A stretch of 64,000 bases of DNA from Romboutsia maritimum (GTDB lineage: Bacteria; Bacillota; Clostridia; Peptostreptococcales; Peptostreptococcaceae), in assembly GCF_002251085.2 (NCBI RefSeq), contig NZ_NOJZ02000004.1, positions 1 to 64,000 on the forward strand, given 5' to 3'. Positions within the stretch are counted from its first letter, which is position 1. Each line of letters starts with the position of its first letter. Below are positions 1-9,437 of the stretch, piece after piece. The position numbers were made by a program, and so were the translations under genes. Under the pieces are notes generated by a model. That model was not told the DNA's origin, did no database searches, and saw nothing but the letters and a program-made list of their open reading frames with translations.

Positions 1-1
1 G

Positions 2-340
2 TTCGGTCAAACTAAAAAGATAAGTAATAGTACAATTAAAAAAGAAGAAGCTACTGTAGTTAATACTCAAATAGTTGTACTATCTGAAAGCGATAATAAA
101 ATAAATGAAAGTAATAATGCTAAAGCAGTAGTAGAAAGCTTTAAATCTATAAGTGAAGATAATATATTAGAAGGAAGAAAAATAAATAAAAAAGTAAATT
201 TTGAATCTTATAATATAGGTACTGATATAAATAAAGTAAGTTGTGAGGAAGCTTCTAACTTTATAAGTTTACCAGGAACTGATTTAGATTTTAATTATTT
301 AGTAATTATATATATTATTAATTCATTTATAAAAGTATAA
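2..340 (+). CDS. C-terminal fragment of an unidentified protein (5' end outside window)
   Basis: An open frame runs from base 2 to a TAA at 338-340 and gives 112 residues with no start in the window, so this is the 3' end of a longer gene. The residues are Lys/Asn/Ser/Glu-rich and mostly hydrophilic. The last 20 or so are hydrophobic (FNYLVIIYIINSFI), followed by only Lys-Val, so the protein may end in a short membrane-associated or buried tail. No family motif is recognised. There is no clear terminator before the next gene at 595. That it is a real gene is inferred from frame length in very A+T-rich DNA. Confidence 0.5.
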   Translation, partial: FGQTKKISNSTIKKEEATVVNTQIVVLSESDNKINESNNAKAVVESFKSISEDNILEGRKINKKVNFESYNIGTDINKVSCEEASNFISLPGTDLDFNYLVIIYIINSFIKV

Positions 341-594
341 ATTTTGGTTAAGTTGTTATAATCAAACATAACAACTTTACTCACATTTTTACTACATATG
401 TTATAGAATATGCAAATAAACATATATAATATATAAGAATAACTTATAGTTTTTAAAATTTATTTTGATTATAAAGTAATGAGTATAATTTAATAAAATA
501 AAAAAATTATAAAATTTTTATTTTACAAAATAACTAAAATAAATAGAAAAAATGTGAATTTATATATATAATATGTATAAAGGGGGGAGTATTT

Positions 595-855
595 ATGACA
601 ATTACAATCAGTAAACAACAAATAGAAATGTTTTATGACAATTTGAAGTTGTATACTAAAGGGGATGAAGCTAGTAAGGTAGATTCTAAGTTTTATCTAA
701 TGTTTTTTGTAAACACTATATTAAATTCACTTGAAGAAGGGGAAATTGTTCATTTTGGAAATGAAATATTTGAATCAATAGATGAATTTAATAAATGGCT
801 ATATAATGATTACAATAAAAAGTTAGGGACAGAAAATTTAAAATATATATTATAA
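595..855 (+). CDS. small conserved-type hypothetical protein (86 aa)
   Basis: An AAAGGGGGG Shine-Dalgarno lies just upstream of the ATG and a strong terminator follows at once, so this is a complete single-gene unit. The 86-residue product is soluble, mixed-charge and has no signal peptide. It contains an amphipathic stretch (FYLMFFVNTILNSLEEGEIVHFGNEIF) and a DEFNKWLYNDY segment. The pattern resembles a small helical domain, but I do not recognise a family and assign no function. The 254 bases before it are A+T-rich without a convincing promoter. Confidence 0.7.
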   Translation: MTITISKQQIEMFYDNLKLYTKGDEASKVDSKFYLMFFVNTILNSLEEGEIVHFGNEIFESIDEFNKWLYNDYNKKLGTENLKYIL

Positions 856-860
856 AAATA

Positions 861-890
861 AAAAAATGACCTTTAAGGTCATTTTTTTGT
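861..890 (+). terminator. intrinsic terminator of the 86-aa gene
   Basis: A perfect palindrome TGACCTT-T-AAGGTCA (867-881) is followed by seven T and preceded by an A run. It ends the small gene at 855. Confidence 0.9.
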
Positions 891-1057
891 TTTTACTTAT
901 ACTAAATAATAAAATTTAAAATCTAAAAAACATTTGGAAATTAAAATATTAAATAGTTTGAAAAATGAGAAAATATGTTGAAAAATGGAGAAAATATATT
1001 ATAATATATAATAATGTATATTAAGACAAAAATAAATAATAATTTTTGGAGGCAAAA

Positions 1058-2425
1058 ATGGAAGACAAAGAATTGAAAAAAACACTTGGTATGTCAACTG
1101 CTTTATCTACAGTAGTTGGAATGGTCATAGGGGCAGGAGTGTTTTTTAAGCCACAATCAGTTTATTTAACAACTGGAGGAGCTCCTGGACTTGGTATTAT
1201 AGCTTGGGTACTAGCAGGAATGATAACTATATTTGCAGGATTAACAGCCGCTGAGATATCAGCAGCTATACCAAAAACTGGTGGCATGATGATTTATATA
1301 AAAGAAATATATGGAGATAAATTAGGATTTTTAACTGGTTGGATGCAAACAGTTCTATTTATCCCAGGAACTATAGCAGCTTTAGCAATTATATTTGCTC
1401 AACAAGCAACAACTTTAATAGGAAATAATGATTTATTATTGCCTATATCAGTAGGAATAATAATGATAGTTGCGGGATTAAATTCTTTAGGCTCTAAGGT
1501 GGGAGGAAGTATACAAATAGTTTCTACAGTATGCAAATTAATACCTCTTATTTTAATAATTGTATTTGGTTTTATCAAAGGATCTGGAAATAATCCTATT
1601 TTACATCCGATAGTAGGTGAAAATATAAATTTTGCTAGTGTATTAGGTCAAGTTTTAATAGCTATATTATTTGCATATGATGGTTGGATTAATGTTGGAG
1701 CATTAGCAGGAGAGATGAAGAATCCAGGTAAAGATTTACCGAAAGCGATAGTTGGAGGATTATCAGTTGTTATGGCAATATATGTGGTTATTAATTTAGC
1801 TTATTTATGGGTGTTACCAGCAGAAAAATTAGCTACATTTTCAGCTCCAGCATCAGCAGTTGCAGAAACTATATTTGGACCTATAGGAGGAAAAATTATA
1901 ATTGTTGGGATACTAATATCAGTGTTTGGAACACTTAATGGTTTTTTATTAACTGGTTCAAGAATAACATATACATTAGCCTGTGAAAAGACGTTACCAG
2001 GATATAACTTTTGGGCTAAATTAAATTCAACTAAAGTACCAATTAATTCAATATTTTTAGTTGCATTTATTTCATCATTATATGCACTTTCAGGTCAATT
2101 TAATTTATTAACGGATTTATCTATTTTTACTATATGGTTGTTTTATATATTAACATTTATAGGAGTAATTAAATTAAGAAAAGATCAGCCGAATTTATAT
2201 AGACCATACAAAGTACCTCTATACCCGATAATACCAATGATATCAATAGCAAGTGGATTATTTGTTGTTATTAATCAATTATTTTTCTCTGGTATGAAAA
2301 GTACTATGATATGTATTGGTGGATTAATAATAACAATTATAGGATTACCAGTATATATTTATATGAATAAAAAATTGGAAATAAATTCGGAAATAAATTC
2401 GGAAAATTTTAACAATATAGCATAA
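1058..2425 (+). CDS. APC-superfamily amino acid permease (SteT/LAT-like exchanger)
   Basis: A 455-residue inner-membrane protein of about 12 hydrophobic helices. The N-terminus (VVGMVIGAGVFFKP, then AAEISAAIPKTGG) carries the GxGxF-type helix-1 substrate loop and helix-2 pattern of the APC superfamily. It most resembles Bacillus SteT, a serine/threonine exchanger of the LAT-type branch. It is predicted to move neutral amino acids across the cytoplasmic membrane by exchange or cation coupling; the substrate is not readable. I chose the ATG at 1058 because TTTTGGAGG sits seven bases before it. An in-frame TTG at 1046 overlaps that ribosome site and is unlikely. The C-terminus carries a short duplicated EINSEINSEN tail. 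Monocistronic, with a strong terminator. Confidence 0.85.
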   Translation: MEDKELKKTLGMSTALSTVVGMVIGAGVFFKPQSVYLTTGGAPGLGIIAWVLAGMITIFAGLTAAEISAAIPKTGGMMIYIKEIYGDKLGFLTGWMQTVLFIPGTIAALAIIFAQQATTLIGNNDLLLPISVGIIMIVAGLNSLGSKVGGSIQIVSTVCKLIPLILIIVFGFIKGSGNNPILHPIVGENINFASVLGQVLIAILFAYDGWINVGALAGEMKNPGKDLPKAIVGGLSVVMAIYVVINLAYLWVLPAEKLATFSAPASAVAETIFGPIGGKIIIVGILISVFGTLNGFLLTGSRITYTLACEKTLPGYNFWAKLNSTKVPINSIFLVAFISSLYALSGQFNLLTDLSIFTIWLFYILTFIGVIKLRKDQPNLYRPYKVPLYPIIPMISIASGLFVVINQLFFSGMKSTMICIGGLIITIIGLPVYIYMNKKLEINSEINSENFNNIA

Positions 2426-2439
2426 CGTTATTTAAAATA

Positions 2440-2495
2440 AAAAACGTATTAAGTTAAAATATAACATTTTAACTTAATACGTTTTTATTTTTTTG
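2440..2495 (+). terminator. intrinsic terminator of the amino acid permease
   Basis: A roughly 20-bp stem (AAAACGTATTAAGTTAAAAT with its complement) encloses a short ATAAC loop and ends in a T-rich tract. Confidence 0.92.
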
Positions 2496-2744
2496 AAATT
2501 TAAAATGCAGATAAATTTTAGTTTATTTATATTCAGAAATAAGAAAAATAAAATTTTTAATATTAACTAATATGGGTGATAAAAGAGATATTTTGACTAA
2601 TACTATTAAATAAAGTAAAAAAAATAAAATAGTTAAAACTTTTTGTCGAAGGTATACGTCTATATATCAGTGATAGAAAAATAAACAATGAAAAATAACA
2701 ATATAACTAAATATAAATAATAACTAAGTATGGGGGTATGTGCG
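2496..2744 (+). other. A+T-rich leader of the polysaccharide deacetylase gene
   Basis: Noncoding. A weak promoter-like pair, TTGACT (2593-2598) with TAAAAA after 17 bases, is the best candidate seen. No riboswitch or operator was recognised. Confidence 0.3.
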
Positions 2745-3554
2745 ATGAATAAAAAGTTAAATAAAAAAAAGCTATTAATAGTTTCAGCTATGGGGACAAT
2801 TGCTTTATTTGCAATTATAGCTACTTTTAATATAGGTTTTGTAAGTTCTAAAGAAGATGGTAAATTAAGAGATACTAATTTATCATCTGTTACAATGACA
2901 AATTTAATGGATTTTTCATCAAAGGAAATATATAAAGGACCAAGTGAAAATTCTGGTAAGGTTGCTTACATAACAATAGATGATGGTCCATCTAAATACA
3001 CTGATGATATAATAAAGATTTTAAATAAATATAATGCAAAAGCAACATTTTTCATGATTGATGGAAATATGAAAATATATCTTGAGCAAGTTAAAAATAT
3101 AATAGAAAGTGGAAGTACAACTGGATTTCATAGTGTTTCTCATGATATACATAAACTTTATGAAACAAATACATCTGCTAGGGAAGAGTTTGATATAAAT
3201 AACAAGACACTATTTAAGATAGCAGGTAAGTATTCAAAAGTAATAAGATTACCTTATGGTAGTAAACCTTATATGCCATCATCATCATACGAGGTTTTGA
3301 ATAGCGCGGGATATAAACTATGGGACTGGGATATAGATACACAAGACTGGAAATCAACTTCCACTCAAATTATAAATAATGTAAAAAAATACTCTAAAGA
3401 TAGAGACAATATTGTTATATTAATGCATGAAAAGAAACAGACATTACACGCTTTAGATGAAATGTTAAAATATTTAAGTGATGAAGGATATGAATTTTTA
3501 CCTATAGACCAAAATGAGAAGCCAAAAAACTATTGGTTAGGGAATCTAAGTTAA
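2745..3554 (+). CDS. membrane-anchored polysaccharide deacetylase (NodB/CE4 family)
   Basis: A 269-residue protein with an N-terminal hydrophobic anchor (about residues 10-30) and an extracellular NodB-homology domain. The metal/catalytic motifs are in order: TIDDGPS (general-base Asp and metal Asp), HSVSHD (the two metal histidines), RLPYGSKP (active-site Arg), WDWDIDTQDW, and ILMHEK. CE4 enzymes remove N-acetyl groups from GlcNAc or MurNAc in peptidoglycan or surface polymers. PgdA-like peptidoglycan modification, which protects against lysozyme, is the likely role. The ATG at 2745 is preferred because GGGGGT ends seven bases before it; the ATG at 2730 lies on that ribosome site. It stands alone upstream of the foldase gene, which also acts outside the membrane. 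Confidence 0.88.
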   Translation: MNKKLNKKKLLIVSAMGTIALFAIIATFNIGFVSSKEDGKLRDTNLSSVTMTNLMDFSSKEIYKGPSENSGKVAYITIDDGPSKYTDDIIKILNKYNAKATFFMIDGNMKIYLEQVKNIIESGSTTGFHSVSHDIHKLYETNTSAREEFDINNKTLFKIAGKYSKVIRLPYGSKPYMPSSSYEVLNSAGYKLWDWDIDTQDWKSTSTQIINNVKKYSKDRDNIVILMHEKKQTLHALDEMLKYLSDEGYEFLPIDQNEKPKNYWLGNLS

Positions 3555-3616
3555 TATAAAAAATAAAAAAACATATATATATATAGTGAAAATAAATAAA
3601 AATGAGGTGCATTGAA

Positions 3617-4576
3617 GTGAAGAGGATATTGTATACAGGAATAATTGCTATACTAACATTATCCATGACTGGATGTAGTGGAAAAATTATAGCTACAGTA
3701 AAGGGGATTGATATAACGAACGAACAATTTGAAAAAACATTACAAATAGTATCGTCTACTAGAAATTATATGGATAGTGAATATGTAGAAGATATGGAGA
3801 AATCTTTAGGTAAAAAATACAAAAAAAATTTGGAAAATACAGTATTATCATTTATGATAGATAATGAACTTTTATATCAAGAAGCTAAGGATAAAAAATT
3901 AATTCCAAGTAGTGAAGTAATTAATTCTAAATATGAAGAATTAGAAAAAATTATTAATTCAAATCCAACATACAAAAAAGAAATTGATAAAGTTGGATTG
4001 AATAAAGAATACTTATTAAAACAAATATCTAAAGATTTAGCAATCGAAAAAAATAAAAATAACTTTGAAGAAAAAATAAATATAAGTGAAAAAGATATAT
4101 TAGACTATTATGAAAAAAATAAAAGTAAGTTTAAAATTAATGAAGTAGAAGCTTCTCATATTTTAATATCAACTTTGGATAAAAATAAAAAACAAGTTAA
4201 AGAGGATGAAAAGAAAAAATTAAAAGAAAAAACAGAAAATTTATTACATAAAATAAATAATGGGGAAAGTTTTGAAGAGTTGGCAAATAAATATTCAGAT
4301 GATAAATCTGCTGGTAAAAATGGCGGAAAATTAGGATATTTCTCAAAAAATGAAAAAAATGCTGAGTTTACAAATGAGGCATTTAAATTACAAAAAGGTC
4401 AAATATCAAAAGTAGTAGAAACATCATATGGATATCATATAATAAAGGTAACTGATAAAAAAGAAATTTTAAAAAATTTAAATGACAGTAAAGATGATAT
4501 AAAAAAACTTATATTGAATGAAAAATATATAAATCATATAGAAGAGTTAAATAAAAATGCAGATATAAAGAGATAA
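3617..4576 (+). CDS. prsA: PrsA-type lipoprotein foldase (parvulin peptidyl-prolyl isomerase)
   Basis: A 319-residue lipoprotein. A short signal peptide ends in a lipobox (LSMTGC), so it is anchored to the outer face of the membrane. A SurA/PrsA-type helical N-domain follows (about 25-170), then a parvulin rotamase domain (about 170-290) with EASHIL, KYSDDKSAGKNGGKLGYF and the terminal GYHIIKV strand. PrsA proteins help secreted proteins fold. The GTG at 3617 is chosen because GAGGTG lies seven bases upstream; the ATG at 3602 has no ribosome site. The product is very Lys/Glu/Asn-rich, as usual in low-GC Clostridia. It is separated from the deacetylase by a 62-bp gap without a clear terminator, so read-through is possible. 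Confidence 0.88.
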   Translation: MKRILYTGIIAILTLSMTGCSGKIIATVKGIDITNEQFEKTLQIVSSTRNYMDSEYVEDMEKSLGKKYKKNLENTVLSFMIDNELLYQEAKDKKLIPSSEVINSKYEELEKIINSNPTYKKEIDKVGLNKEYLLKQISKDLAIEKNKNNFEEKINISEKDILDYYEKNKSKFKINEVEASHILISTLDKNKKQVKEDEKKKLKEKTENLLHKINNGESFEELANKYSDDKSAGKNGGKLGYFSKNEKNAEFTNEAFKLQKGQISKVVETSYGYHIIKVTDKKEILKNLNDSKDDIKKLILNEKYINHIEELNKNADIKR

Positions 4577-4611
4577 CATAAAATTATATGCATATATAGA
4601 ATTACAATAGC

Positions 4612-4670
4612 AAATATCTTATACTTTAATTAAAATGAATTTATTTAAATTTTAGTATAAGATATTTTTA
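4612..4670 (+). terminator. intrinsic terminator after prsA
   Basis: AAATATCTTATACT pairs with AGTATAAGATATTT across an A+T-rich loop of about 26 bases, and a T run follows. Confidence 0.75.
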
Positions 4671-4747
4671 TATTAAAAAATGTATAATTAAAATCAATAT
4701 GAATAGTGAAGTAGTAAAGTAGTTTAATCAAAAGGAAAGGAACATAT

Positions 4748-5197
4748 ATGAATATAGAAATTAGAGAAGTTACAAATGAAAATAGAAATCAAATTTTAAA
4801 TTTGTCAGTTAATGAAAATCAAAAGTCATATATTGAATCTGTAGAAGAATGTTTAAAAGAGTCAATGGAATATAAGAACTATAAACCAGTAGGACTTTAC
4901 AAAAATAGTTGTTTAGTTGGCTTTGCAATGTATGGTTTTTTCCCTAAGGAGGGTGAAAATGGAAGAGTTTGGTTAGATAGACTATTGATAGATAAAAAAT
5001 ATCAAGGTAAGGGTTTAGGAAGTGAAATGTTAGAATCTCTAATCAAGCATTTGGTAAAAGAGTACAAGTGTAATGAATTATTTTTAAGTCTATATGAAAA
5101 TAATAAACGAGCTCTTCATTTATACAAAAAATTTGGATTTGAATTTAATGGGGAATTAGATGTTAATAACGAAAAAGTAATGGTTAAACATTTATAA
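4748..5197 (+). CDS. bltD: GNAT polyamine (spermine/spermidine) N-acetyltransferase
   Basis: A 149-residue single GNAT domain. The acetyl-CoA pyrophosphate loop is visible as YQGKGLGSEML, preceded by the WLDRLLID strand and followed by the C-terminal ENNKRALHLYKKFGF motif. The match to Bacillus subtilis BltD runs along the whole length as I recall it (QxSYIES, YKPVGLY, LVGFAMYG, ELDVNNEKVMVKHL). BltD acetylates spermine and spermidine in the cytoplasm, lowering polyamine charge and toxicity. In Bacillus it sits next to the Blt efflux pump; no pump is next to it here, where the following genes make pyridoxal phosphate. An AAGGAAAGGAA ribosome site precedes the ATG. Confidence 0.8.
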   Translation: MNIEIREVTNENRNQILNLSVNENQKSYIESVEECLKESMEYKNYKPVGLYKNSCLVGFAMYGFFPKEGENGRVWLDRLLIDKKYQGKGLGSEMLESLIKHLVKEYKCNELFLSLYENNKRALHLYKKFGFEFNGELDVNNEKVMVKHL

Positions 5198-5400
5198 TAA
5201 ATATAATATTTTTAAGATATTAAAAATTAAATAAAAGGAATACAAATAAAAAAGAATTAATTGTATTGGTACAATGTGTGCTAAATTCAATATAATACCA
5301 AAAATATTGAAAAAGAAATGAAATCGTACTACTATAATAATTGTTAAAGTTAAATGTATTAGCAAAAACAATACAATTTAAAAATAAGGGGGATACAATT

Positions 5401-6279
5401 ATGAATAGCAGATACGCATTAAACAAAAACTTAGCTGAAATGTTAAAAGGTGGAGTAATAATGGATGTTACTAATCCTAAAGAAGCGATAATAGCTGAAA
5501 AGGCAGGAGCTTGTGCTGTAATGGCTTTAGAAAGAGTACCATCAGATATAAGAAGAGATGGTGGTGTAGCTAGAATGTCAGATCCTAAAATGATAAAAGA
5601 GATTCAAGAAGCTGTGAGTATACCAGTTATGGCAAAAGTAAGAATAGGACATTTTGTAGAAGCTCAAATACTAGAAGCTTTAGAGGTAGATTTTATAGAT
5701 GAAAGTGAAGTTTTAACTCCAGCAGATAATTTATATCATATAGATAAAGTTAAATTTGAAGTTCCATTTGTATGTGGAGCTAGGAATTTAGGAGAAGCTT
5801 TAAGAAGAATAAAAGAAGGTGCTTCTATGATAAGAACTAAAGGAGAAGCAGGAACGGGAGATGTTGTTGAGGCTGTAAGACATATGAGAACTATGACATC
5901 TGATATAAGAAAAATTGTGTCTATGGGAGAAGAGGAACTTATGAATGCTTCTAAAGAAATGGGAGCACCATATGACTTAGTTAAATACGTGCATGATAAT
6001 GATTCATTACCAGTGGTTAATTTTGCAGCAGGAGGTATAGCAACTCCAGCAGATGCAGCACTTATGATGCAATTAGGATGTGATGGAGTATTTGTTGGAT
6101 CAGGAATATTTAAATCTAACAATCCTGAAAAAAGAGCAGAAGCAATAGTTAAAGCTGTTACATACTATAATAATCCTAAAAAATTGGCTGAGATATCAGA
6201 AAATTTAGGTGAAGCTATGAGTGGAATATCTGTTAGTAGTTTAGGAAGTAATGAAAAATTAGCAATAAGAGGATGGTAA
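5401..6279 (+). CDS. pdxS: pyridoxal 5'-phosphate synthase, lyase subunit PdxS
   Basis: A 292-residue TIM-barrel protein, highly conserved throughout ([26 protein letters not shown] is split here only for description). It joins ribose 5-phosphate, glyceraldehyde 3-phosphate and ammonia into PLP. The catalytic lysines lie in the MAKVRIGH and [11 protein letters not shown] segments, and the phosphate-binding loops [10 protein letters not shown] and GVFVGSGIF are present. It needs ammonia from PdxT, encoded next with one base between stop and start. The ATG at 5401 follows AAGGGGG; an upstream in-frame TTG at 5341 has no ribosome site. Upstream, TTGGTA (5266) and TATAATACCAA (5291-5301) give a promoter-like pair whose outer edges form an inverted repeat, but the spacer is a long 19 bases. 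Confidence 0.97.
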   Translation: MNSRYALNKNLAEMLKGGVIMDVTNPKEAIIAEKAGACAVMALERVPSDIRRDGGVARMSDPKMIKEIQEAVSIPVMAKVRIGHFVEAQILEALEVDFIDESEVLTPADNLYHIDKVKFEVPFVCGARNLGEALRRIKEGASMIRTKGEAGTGDVVEAVRHMRTMTSDIRKIVSMGEEELMNASKEMGAPYDLVKYVHDNDSLPVVNFAAGGIATPADAALMMQLGCDGVFVGSGIFKSNNPEKRAEAIVKAVTYYNNPKKLAEISENLGEAMSGISVSSLGSNEKLAIRGW

Positions 6280-6280
6280 T

Positions 6281-6853
6281 ATGAGAATAGGTGTATTAGC
6301 TATGCAAGGAGCCTATAAAGAGCATATAAATATACTTAGACAATTAGGTATAGAAGCTATAGATTTAAGATATAAGGAAGAATTTGAAAATATAGAAGGG
6401 ATAATTATACCAGGTGGAGAAAGTACTAGTATAGGTAAATTAATTAAAATATTAGATATATATGATGTTTTAAAAGATAAAGTTTTAGAAGGTATGCCTA
6501 TATTGGGTACTTGTGCAGGTATGATTGTATTAGCAAAAAAAATACATAATCAAGAAAATACTCATATAGCTACAATGGATATAGAAGTAATAAGAAATGG
6601 ATATGGAAGACAGCTAGGAAGTTTTAATACAAATGAAAGTGTAAGGTATATAGGAGAAAATATACCTATGGTATTTATTAGAGCTCCTTACATAAAGAGT
6701 GTAGGAAAAGACGTAGAAATATTATCAGTTGTAGATGATAAAATTGTAGCTGCAAAACAAGATAATATGTTAGTTACATCTTTTCATCCAGAGTTAACTA
6801 ATAATACTAACGTTCATGAGTATTTTGTAAAAATGATTAAGGATAGACAATAA
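6281..6853 (+). CDS. pdxT: pyridoxal 5'-phosphate synthase, glutaminase subunit PdxT
   Basis: A 190-residue class I glutamine amidotransferase. The oxyanion segment PGGESTSIG, nucleophile Cys in GTCAGM, and the His/Glu pair in FHPEL are all present. It hydrolyses glutamine and channels ammonia to PdxS in the 12+12 synthase complex. Its ATG begins two bases after the pdxS stop codon, and its ribosome site lies within the end of pdxS, so translation is probably coupled. Length and gene order are typical of Firmicutes. No clear terminator follows; 202 noncoding bases separate it from a small basic ORF. Confidence 0.97.
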   Translation: MRIGVLAMQGAYKEHINILRQLGIEAIDLRYKEEFENIEGIIIPGGESTSIGKLIKILDIYDVLKDKVLEGMPILGTCAGMIVLAKKIHNQENTHIATMDIEVIRNGYGRQLGSFNTNESVRYIGENIPMVFIRAPYIKSVGKDVEILSVVDDKIVAAKQDNMLVTSFHPELTNNTNVHEYFVKMIKDRQ

Positions 6854-7055
6854 TTAAAAAACATATTGATTTTAAAGATTATCTCAACTAATTTATAAGT
6901 ATCTATATAAAATTTATAAATAAATAAAAATGTGATTTTGTAGGCGAAAGTTATTAAATTAATTACTAATATTAGGTATATTCTTCTAAATAGTAATTAA
7001 ATTTAAATTAACTTAATATAATTGTCCTAAAATAGAAAATAGGGAGGTTATAGTT

Positions 7056-7169
7056 ATGGCAACAAGAAAGCACAGAAGAGATAAAGTTAAAATTAGAAAG
7101 AAAATGTTAAAAGAAATAGTAGAGAGAAAGAAAAATAAAGAAAACGAATTACAAAAGGATAAAAAATAA
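7056..7169 (+). CDS. very small basic protein (37 aa)
   Basis: This ORF has an excellent ribosome site (AGGGAGG, 7041-7047) and ends directly in front of a strong terminator, so it is likely a real gene despite its length. The product starts MATRKHRRDKVKIRKK and is about half Lys/Arg, with a hydrophilic helical tail and no cysteines or membrane segment. It could bind nucleic acid or ribosomes, but that is only inference from charge. No family is recognised. Confidence 0.6.
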   Translation: MATRKHRRDKVKIRKKMLKEIVERKKNKENELQKDKK

Positions 7170-7172
7170 AAT

Positions 7173-7218
7173 AAATCGGGGTATACCAAAATTTTTAGGT
7201 ATACCCCGATTTGTTTTT
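7173..7218 (+). terminator. intrinsic terminator of the 37-aa ORF
   Basis: AAATCGGGGTATACC pairs perfectly with GGTATACCCCGATTT, followed by a T-rich tract. It is one of the most G+C-rich hairpins in the window. Confidence 0.93.
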
Positions 7219-7471
7219 ATATACAATTTAAGATAGTCAATATAATAAACTTAAGTGGATTTGAGCTATATGAAATAAAAATAGATAAATTATAATAAAT
7301 AAACCTTATGGACATAAGGAATAATGAAATTAATAAAATAAGTAAATTTAACTTATAATACTTAAACATAATTAAGCAATATGGTATTATTAATAATGGT
7401 TGAAAAAAATGTAATTATTTGTAATAAAATGTGAATTATATTTAAAATATTATTAAAGAAAGGAGAAACTA
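7219..7471 (+). promoter_or_regulatory. leader of yhdT-panF with a 7-2-7 inverted repeat
   Basis: This noncoding stretch contains CCTTATG-GA-CATAAGG (7304-7319), a perfect inverted repeat about 150 bases upstream of yhdT. It may be an operator. No matching regulator was identified and no riboswitch was recognised. Confidence 0.3.
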
Positions 7472-7780
7472 ATGAATAAAAAAGAGTTTACAGAAGACCC
7501 TAGATTTAAACAGTGCAACAAAGAAGCATTTATGGGACTAAGTCTTGGAATTTTAAATCTTATTTGGTGGTTTGGATGGGGATATGGATTAGGTTCTAAG
7601 CCTATATCAGAGTATACATATATTATGGGTTTACCAACATGGTTTTTTATGAGTTGTATAGTTGGCGGTATACTTTTTTCTGTATTAACTGTTATTATGA
7701 TAAATAAGTTTTTTAAAGATATGCCTTTGGAGGGCTTAACAGAGGAAGAAGTTGAAAAATATAAAAAGGAGTTTAAGTAA
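7472..7780 (+). CDS. yhdT: YhdT-family small membrane protein linked to pantothenate uptake
   Basis: A 102-residue protein with two hydrophobic segments (about 22-42, containing LIWWFGWGYGLG, and 52-78). It matches the YhdT/DUF997 pattern in length and in the WWFGWGYG motif. In many bacteria yhdT lies directly before panF, as here: its TAA and the panF ATG share one base (TAATG at 7778-7782). That overlap implies translational coupling and a joint role in the membrane. The biochemical function of YhdT is not established; an accessory subunit of the symporter is an inference. AAAGGAGAAA precedes the ATG. Confidence 0.82.
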   Translation: MNKKEFTEDPRFKQCNKEAFMGLSLGILNLIWWFGWGYGLGSKPISEYTYIMGLPTWFFMSCIVGGILFSVLTVIMINKFFKDMPLEGLTEEEVEKYKKEFK

Positions 7781-9282
7781 TGAATAATGTAAATTATGGA
7801 GTTTTAATTCCTATAATTATATATTTTATAGTTATTTTTGCAGTAGGATTTTATTCTATGAAATTTGTACGTGAAGCAAAAATGTCCAAAGATACAGAAA
7901 AAGGATTTATGGATGAATATATGACTGGAGGAAGAGGTCTTGGAGGTTTTGTACTTGCAATGACATTAGTAACTACGTATCTAAGTGCAGGTAGCTTTAT
8001 AGGTGGACCAGGTACTGCTTATACTCAAGGTCTAGGATGGGTATTTTTAGCTATGGCTCAGATGCCAACCGGATATTTTACTTTGTCAGTTTTAGGAAAA
8101 AAGTTTGCAATTATAGCTAGAAAAATAAATGCAGTAACTATAACAGATTTTTTACGTGTAAGATATAAGTCTGATGTAGTGGTTATTATAACGTCTTTAT
8201 CTATAGTTGTCTTTTTTATAGCAGCTATGGCCGCACAATGGGTTGGAGCTGCAAGACTATTGCAAGGTTCGGTAGGTCTTGATTATAATATAGCACTTAC
8301 TGCATTTGGAGCTACAGTAATAGTACATACAGTAATAGGTGGATTTAGAGCAGTTACAATATCAGATACTGTACAAGGGATAATAATGACAATAGCTACT
8401 ATAACAATATTTGTAGGAACTGTTATAGCAGGAGGCGGTATTGGAAATATTATCCAAAACATGACTTTAGTTAATCCAAGAATGATTACACCATTTGGTG
8501 TTATAAAAGGAGATATGAGTATAATTTGGGTAACTTCATTTTGGATATTAGTAGGATTTGCAGTTGTAGGTATACCATCAGTTTCTCAAAGGGCTATGAG
8601 TTACAAAGATACTAAAAGTCTTCATAAAGGAATAAAGTATGGAACAATAGTTTCTATGATTTTACTTTTAGGAATGCATTTAGTAGGAGCATTTGCAGTT
8701 ACATTGGTAGGTGGTATAGAATCTGGAGATTTGGTTATACCAACTCTTACTACACAACTTTTCCCATCAGTTCTAGCAGGTATTTTATTAGCAGGACCAC
8801 TTGCATCAATAATGTCAACAGTTGATTCACAGCTGTTGGTAGCATCTGGATCAATAGTAAATGACTTATACGTAAATTATATAAAACCTGATTTAAAATA
8901 TGATTCTAGAAAAATTGGTAAGATAAGTACTATTGCAACTGCAATTATTGGAGTAGCAATTTATTTAGTAGCATTTAACCCACCAGAATTAATAGTATGG
9001 TTAAACTTATATGCAAATGCAGGTATAATAGCTACATTTTTATGGTCAATAATTTTAGGACTTTATTGGAAAAAGGCAAATTCTAAAGGTGCTATTGCTT
9101 CAATAATAGGAGGAATAGGAAGTTATATTTTATTTAGTAGAATATGGACAAGGCCTTTAGGAATGCATACAATAGTGCTTCCTTTAATAATTTCATTAAT
9201 ATTATTTATAATAGTATCAATGATTACAAAACGACCGGATGATGAAACTATAGAAATATTTTGGGGGGTATATACAAAATAA
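7780..9282 (+). CDS. panF: sodium/pantothenate symporter PanF (SSS family)
   Basis: A 500-residue sodium:solute symporter with about 13 membrane helices. It matches Escherichia coli PanF motif by motif: EYMTGGRGLGGFVLAMTLV, SAGSFIGGPG, the GGFRAV segment, SYKDTKSLHKG, IMSTVDSQLL and the PPELIVWLNLYA stretch. It imports pantothenate (vitamin B5, the coenzyme A precursor) with Na+. The yhdT partner in front, sharing one base, supports the assignment. The protein is about 15 residues longer than E. coli PanF, partly from a charged insert after helix 1 (residues 30-45). No clear terminator separates it from the NSS transporter 155 bases downstream. Confidence 0.92.
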   Translation: MNNVNYGVLIPIIIYFIVIFAVGFYSMKFVREAKMSKDTEKGFMDEYMTGGRGLGGFVLAMTLVTTYLSAGSFIGGPGTAYTQGLGWVFLAMAQMPTGYFTLSVLGKKFAIIARKINAVTITDFLRVRYKSDVVVIITSLSIVVFFIAAMAAQWVGAARLLQGSVGLDYNIALTAFGATVIVHTVIGGFRAVTISDTVQGIIMTIATITIFVGTVIAGGGIGNIIQNMTLVNPRMITPFGVIKGDMSIIWVTSFWILVGFAVVGIPSVSQRAMSYKDTKSLHKGIKYGTIVSMILLLGMHLVGAFAVTLVGGIESGDLVIPTLTTQLFPSVLAGILLAGPLASIMSTVDSQLLVASGSIVNDLYVNYIKPDLKYDSRKIGKISTIATAIIGVAIYLVAFNPPELIVWLNLYANAGIIATFLWSIILGLYWKKANSKGAIASIIGGIGSYILFSRIWTRPLGMHTIVLPLIISLILFIIVSMITKRPDDETIEIFWGVYTK

Positions 9283-9437
9283 TAAAGATTATTTACAATA
9301 TCAAAATTTAAAAATATGTATAAAGAATATATTAATTGATTAATATTTGATAATATAGTATATATATTTTAGTCATATCAAAATCTATATTTAAAATATA
9401 TAAGATAACAAAGGAAAATTTAGACAGGGGGGACATT

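Noticed and set aside
5736-6122. 128-codon minus-strand frame inside pdxS
   Set aside because: Shadow of the highly conserved pdxS gene, with no ribosome site. Similar long antisense frames occur over gap-region, activase and transporter genes.
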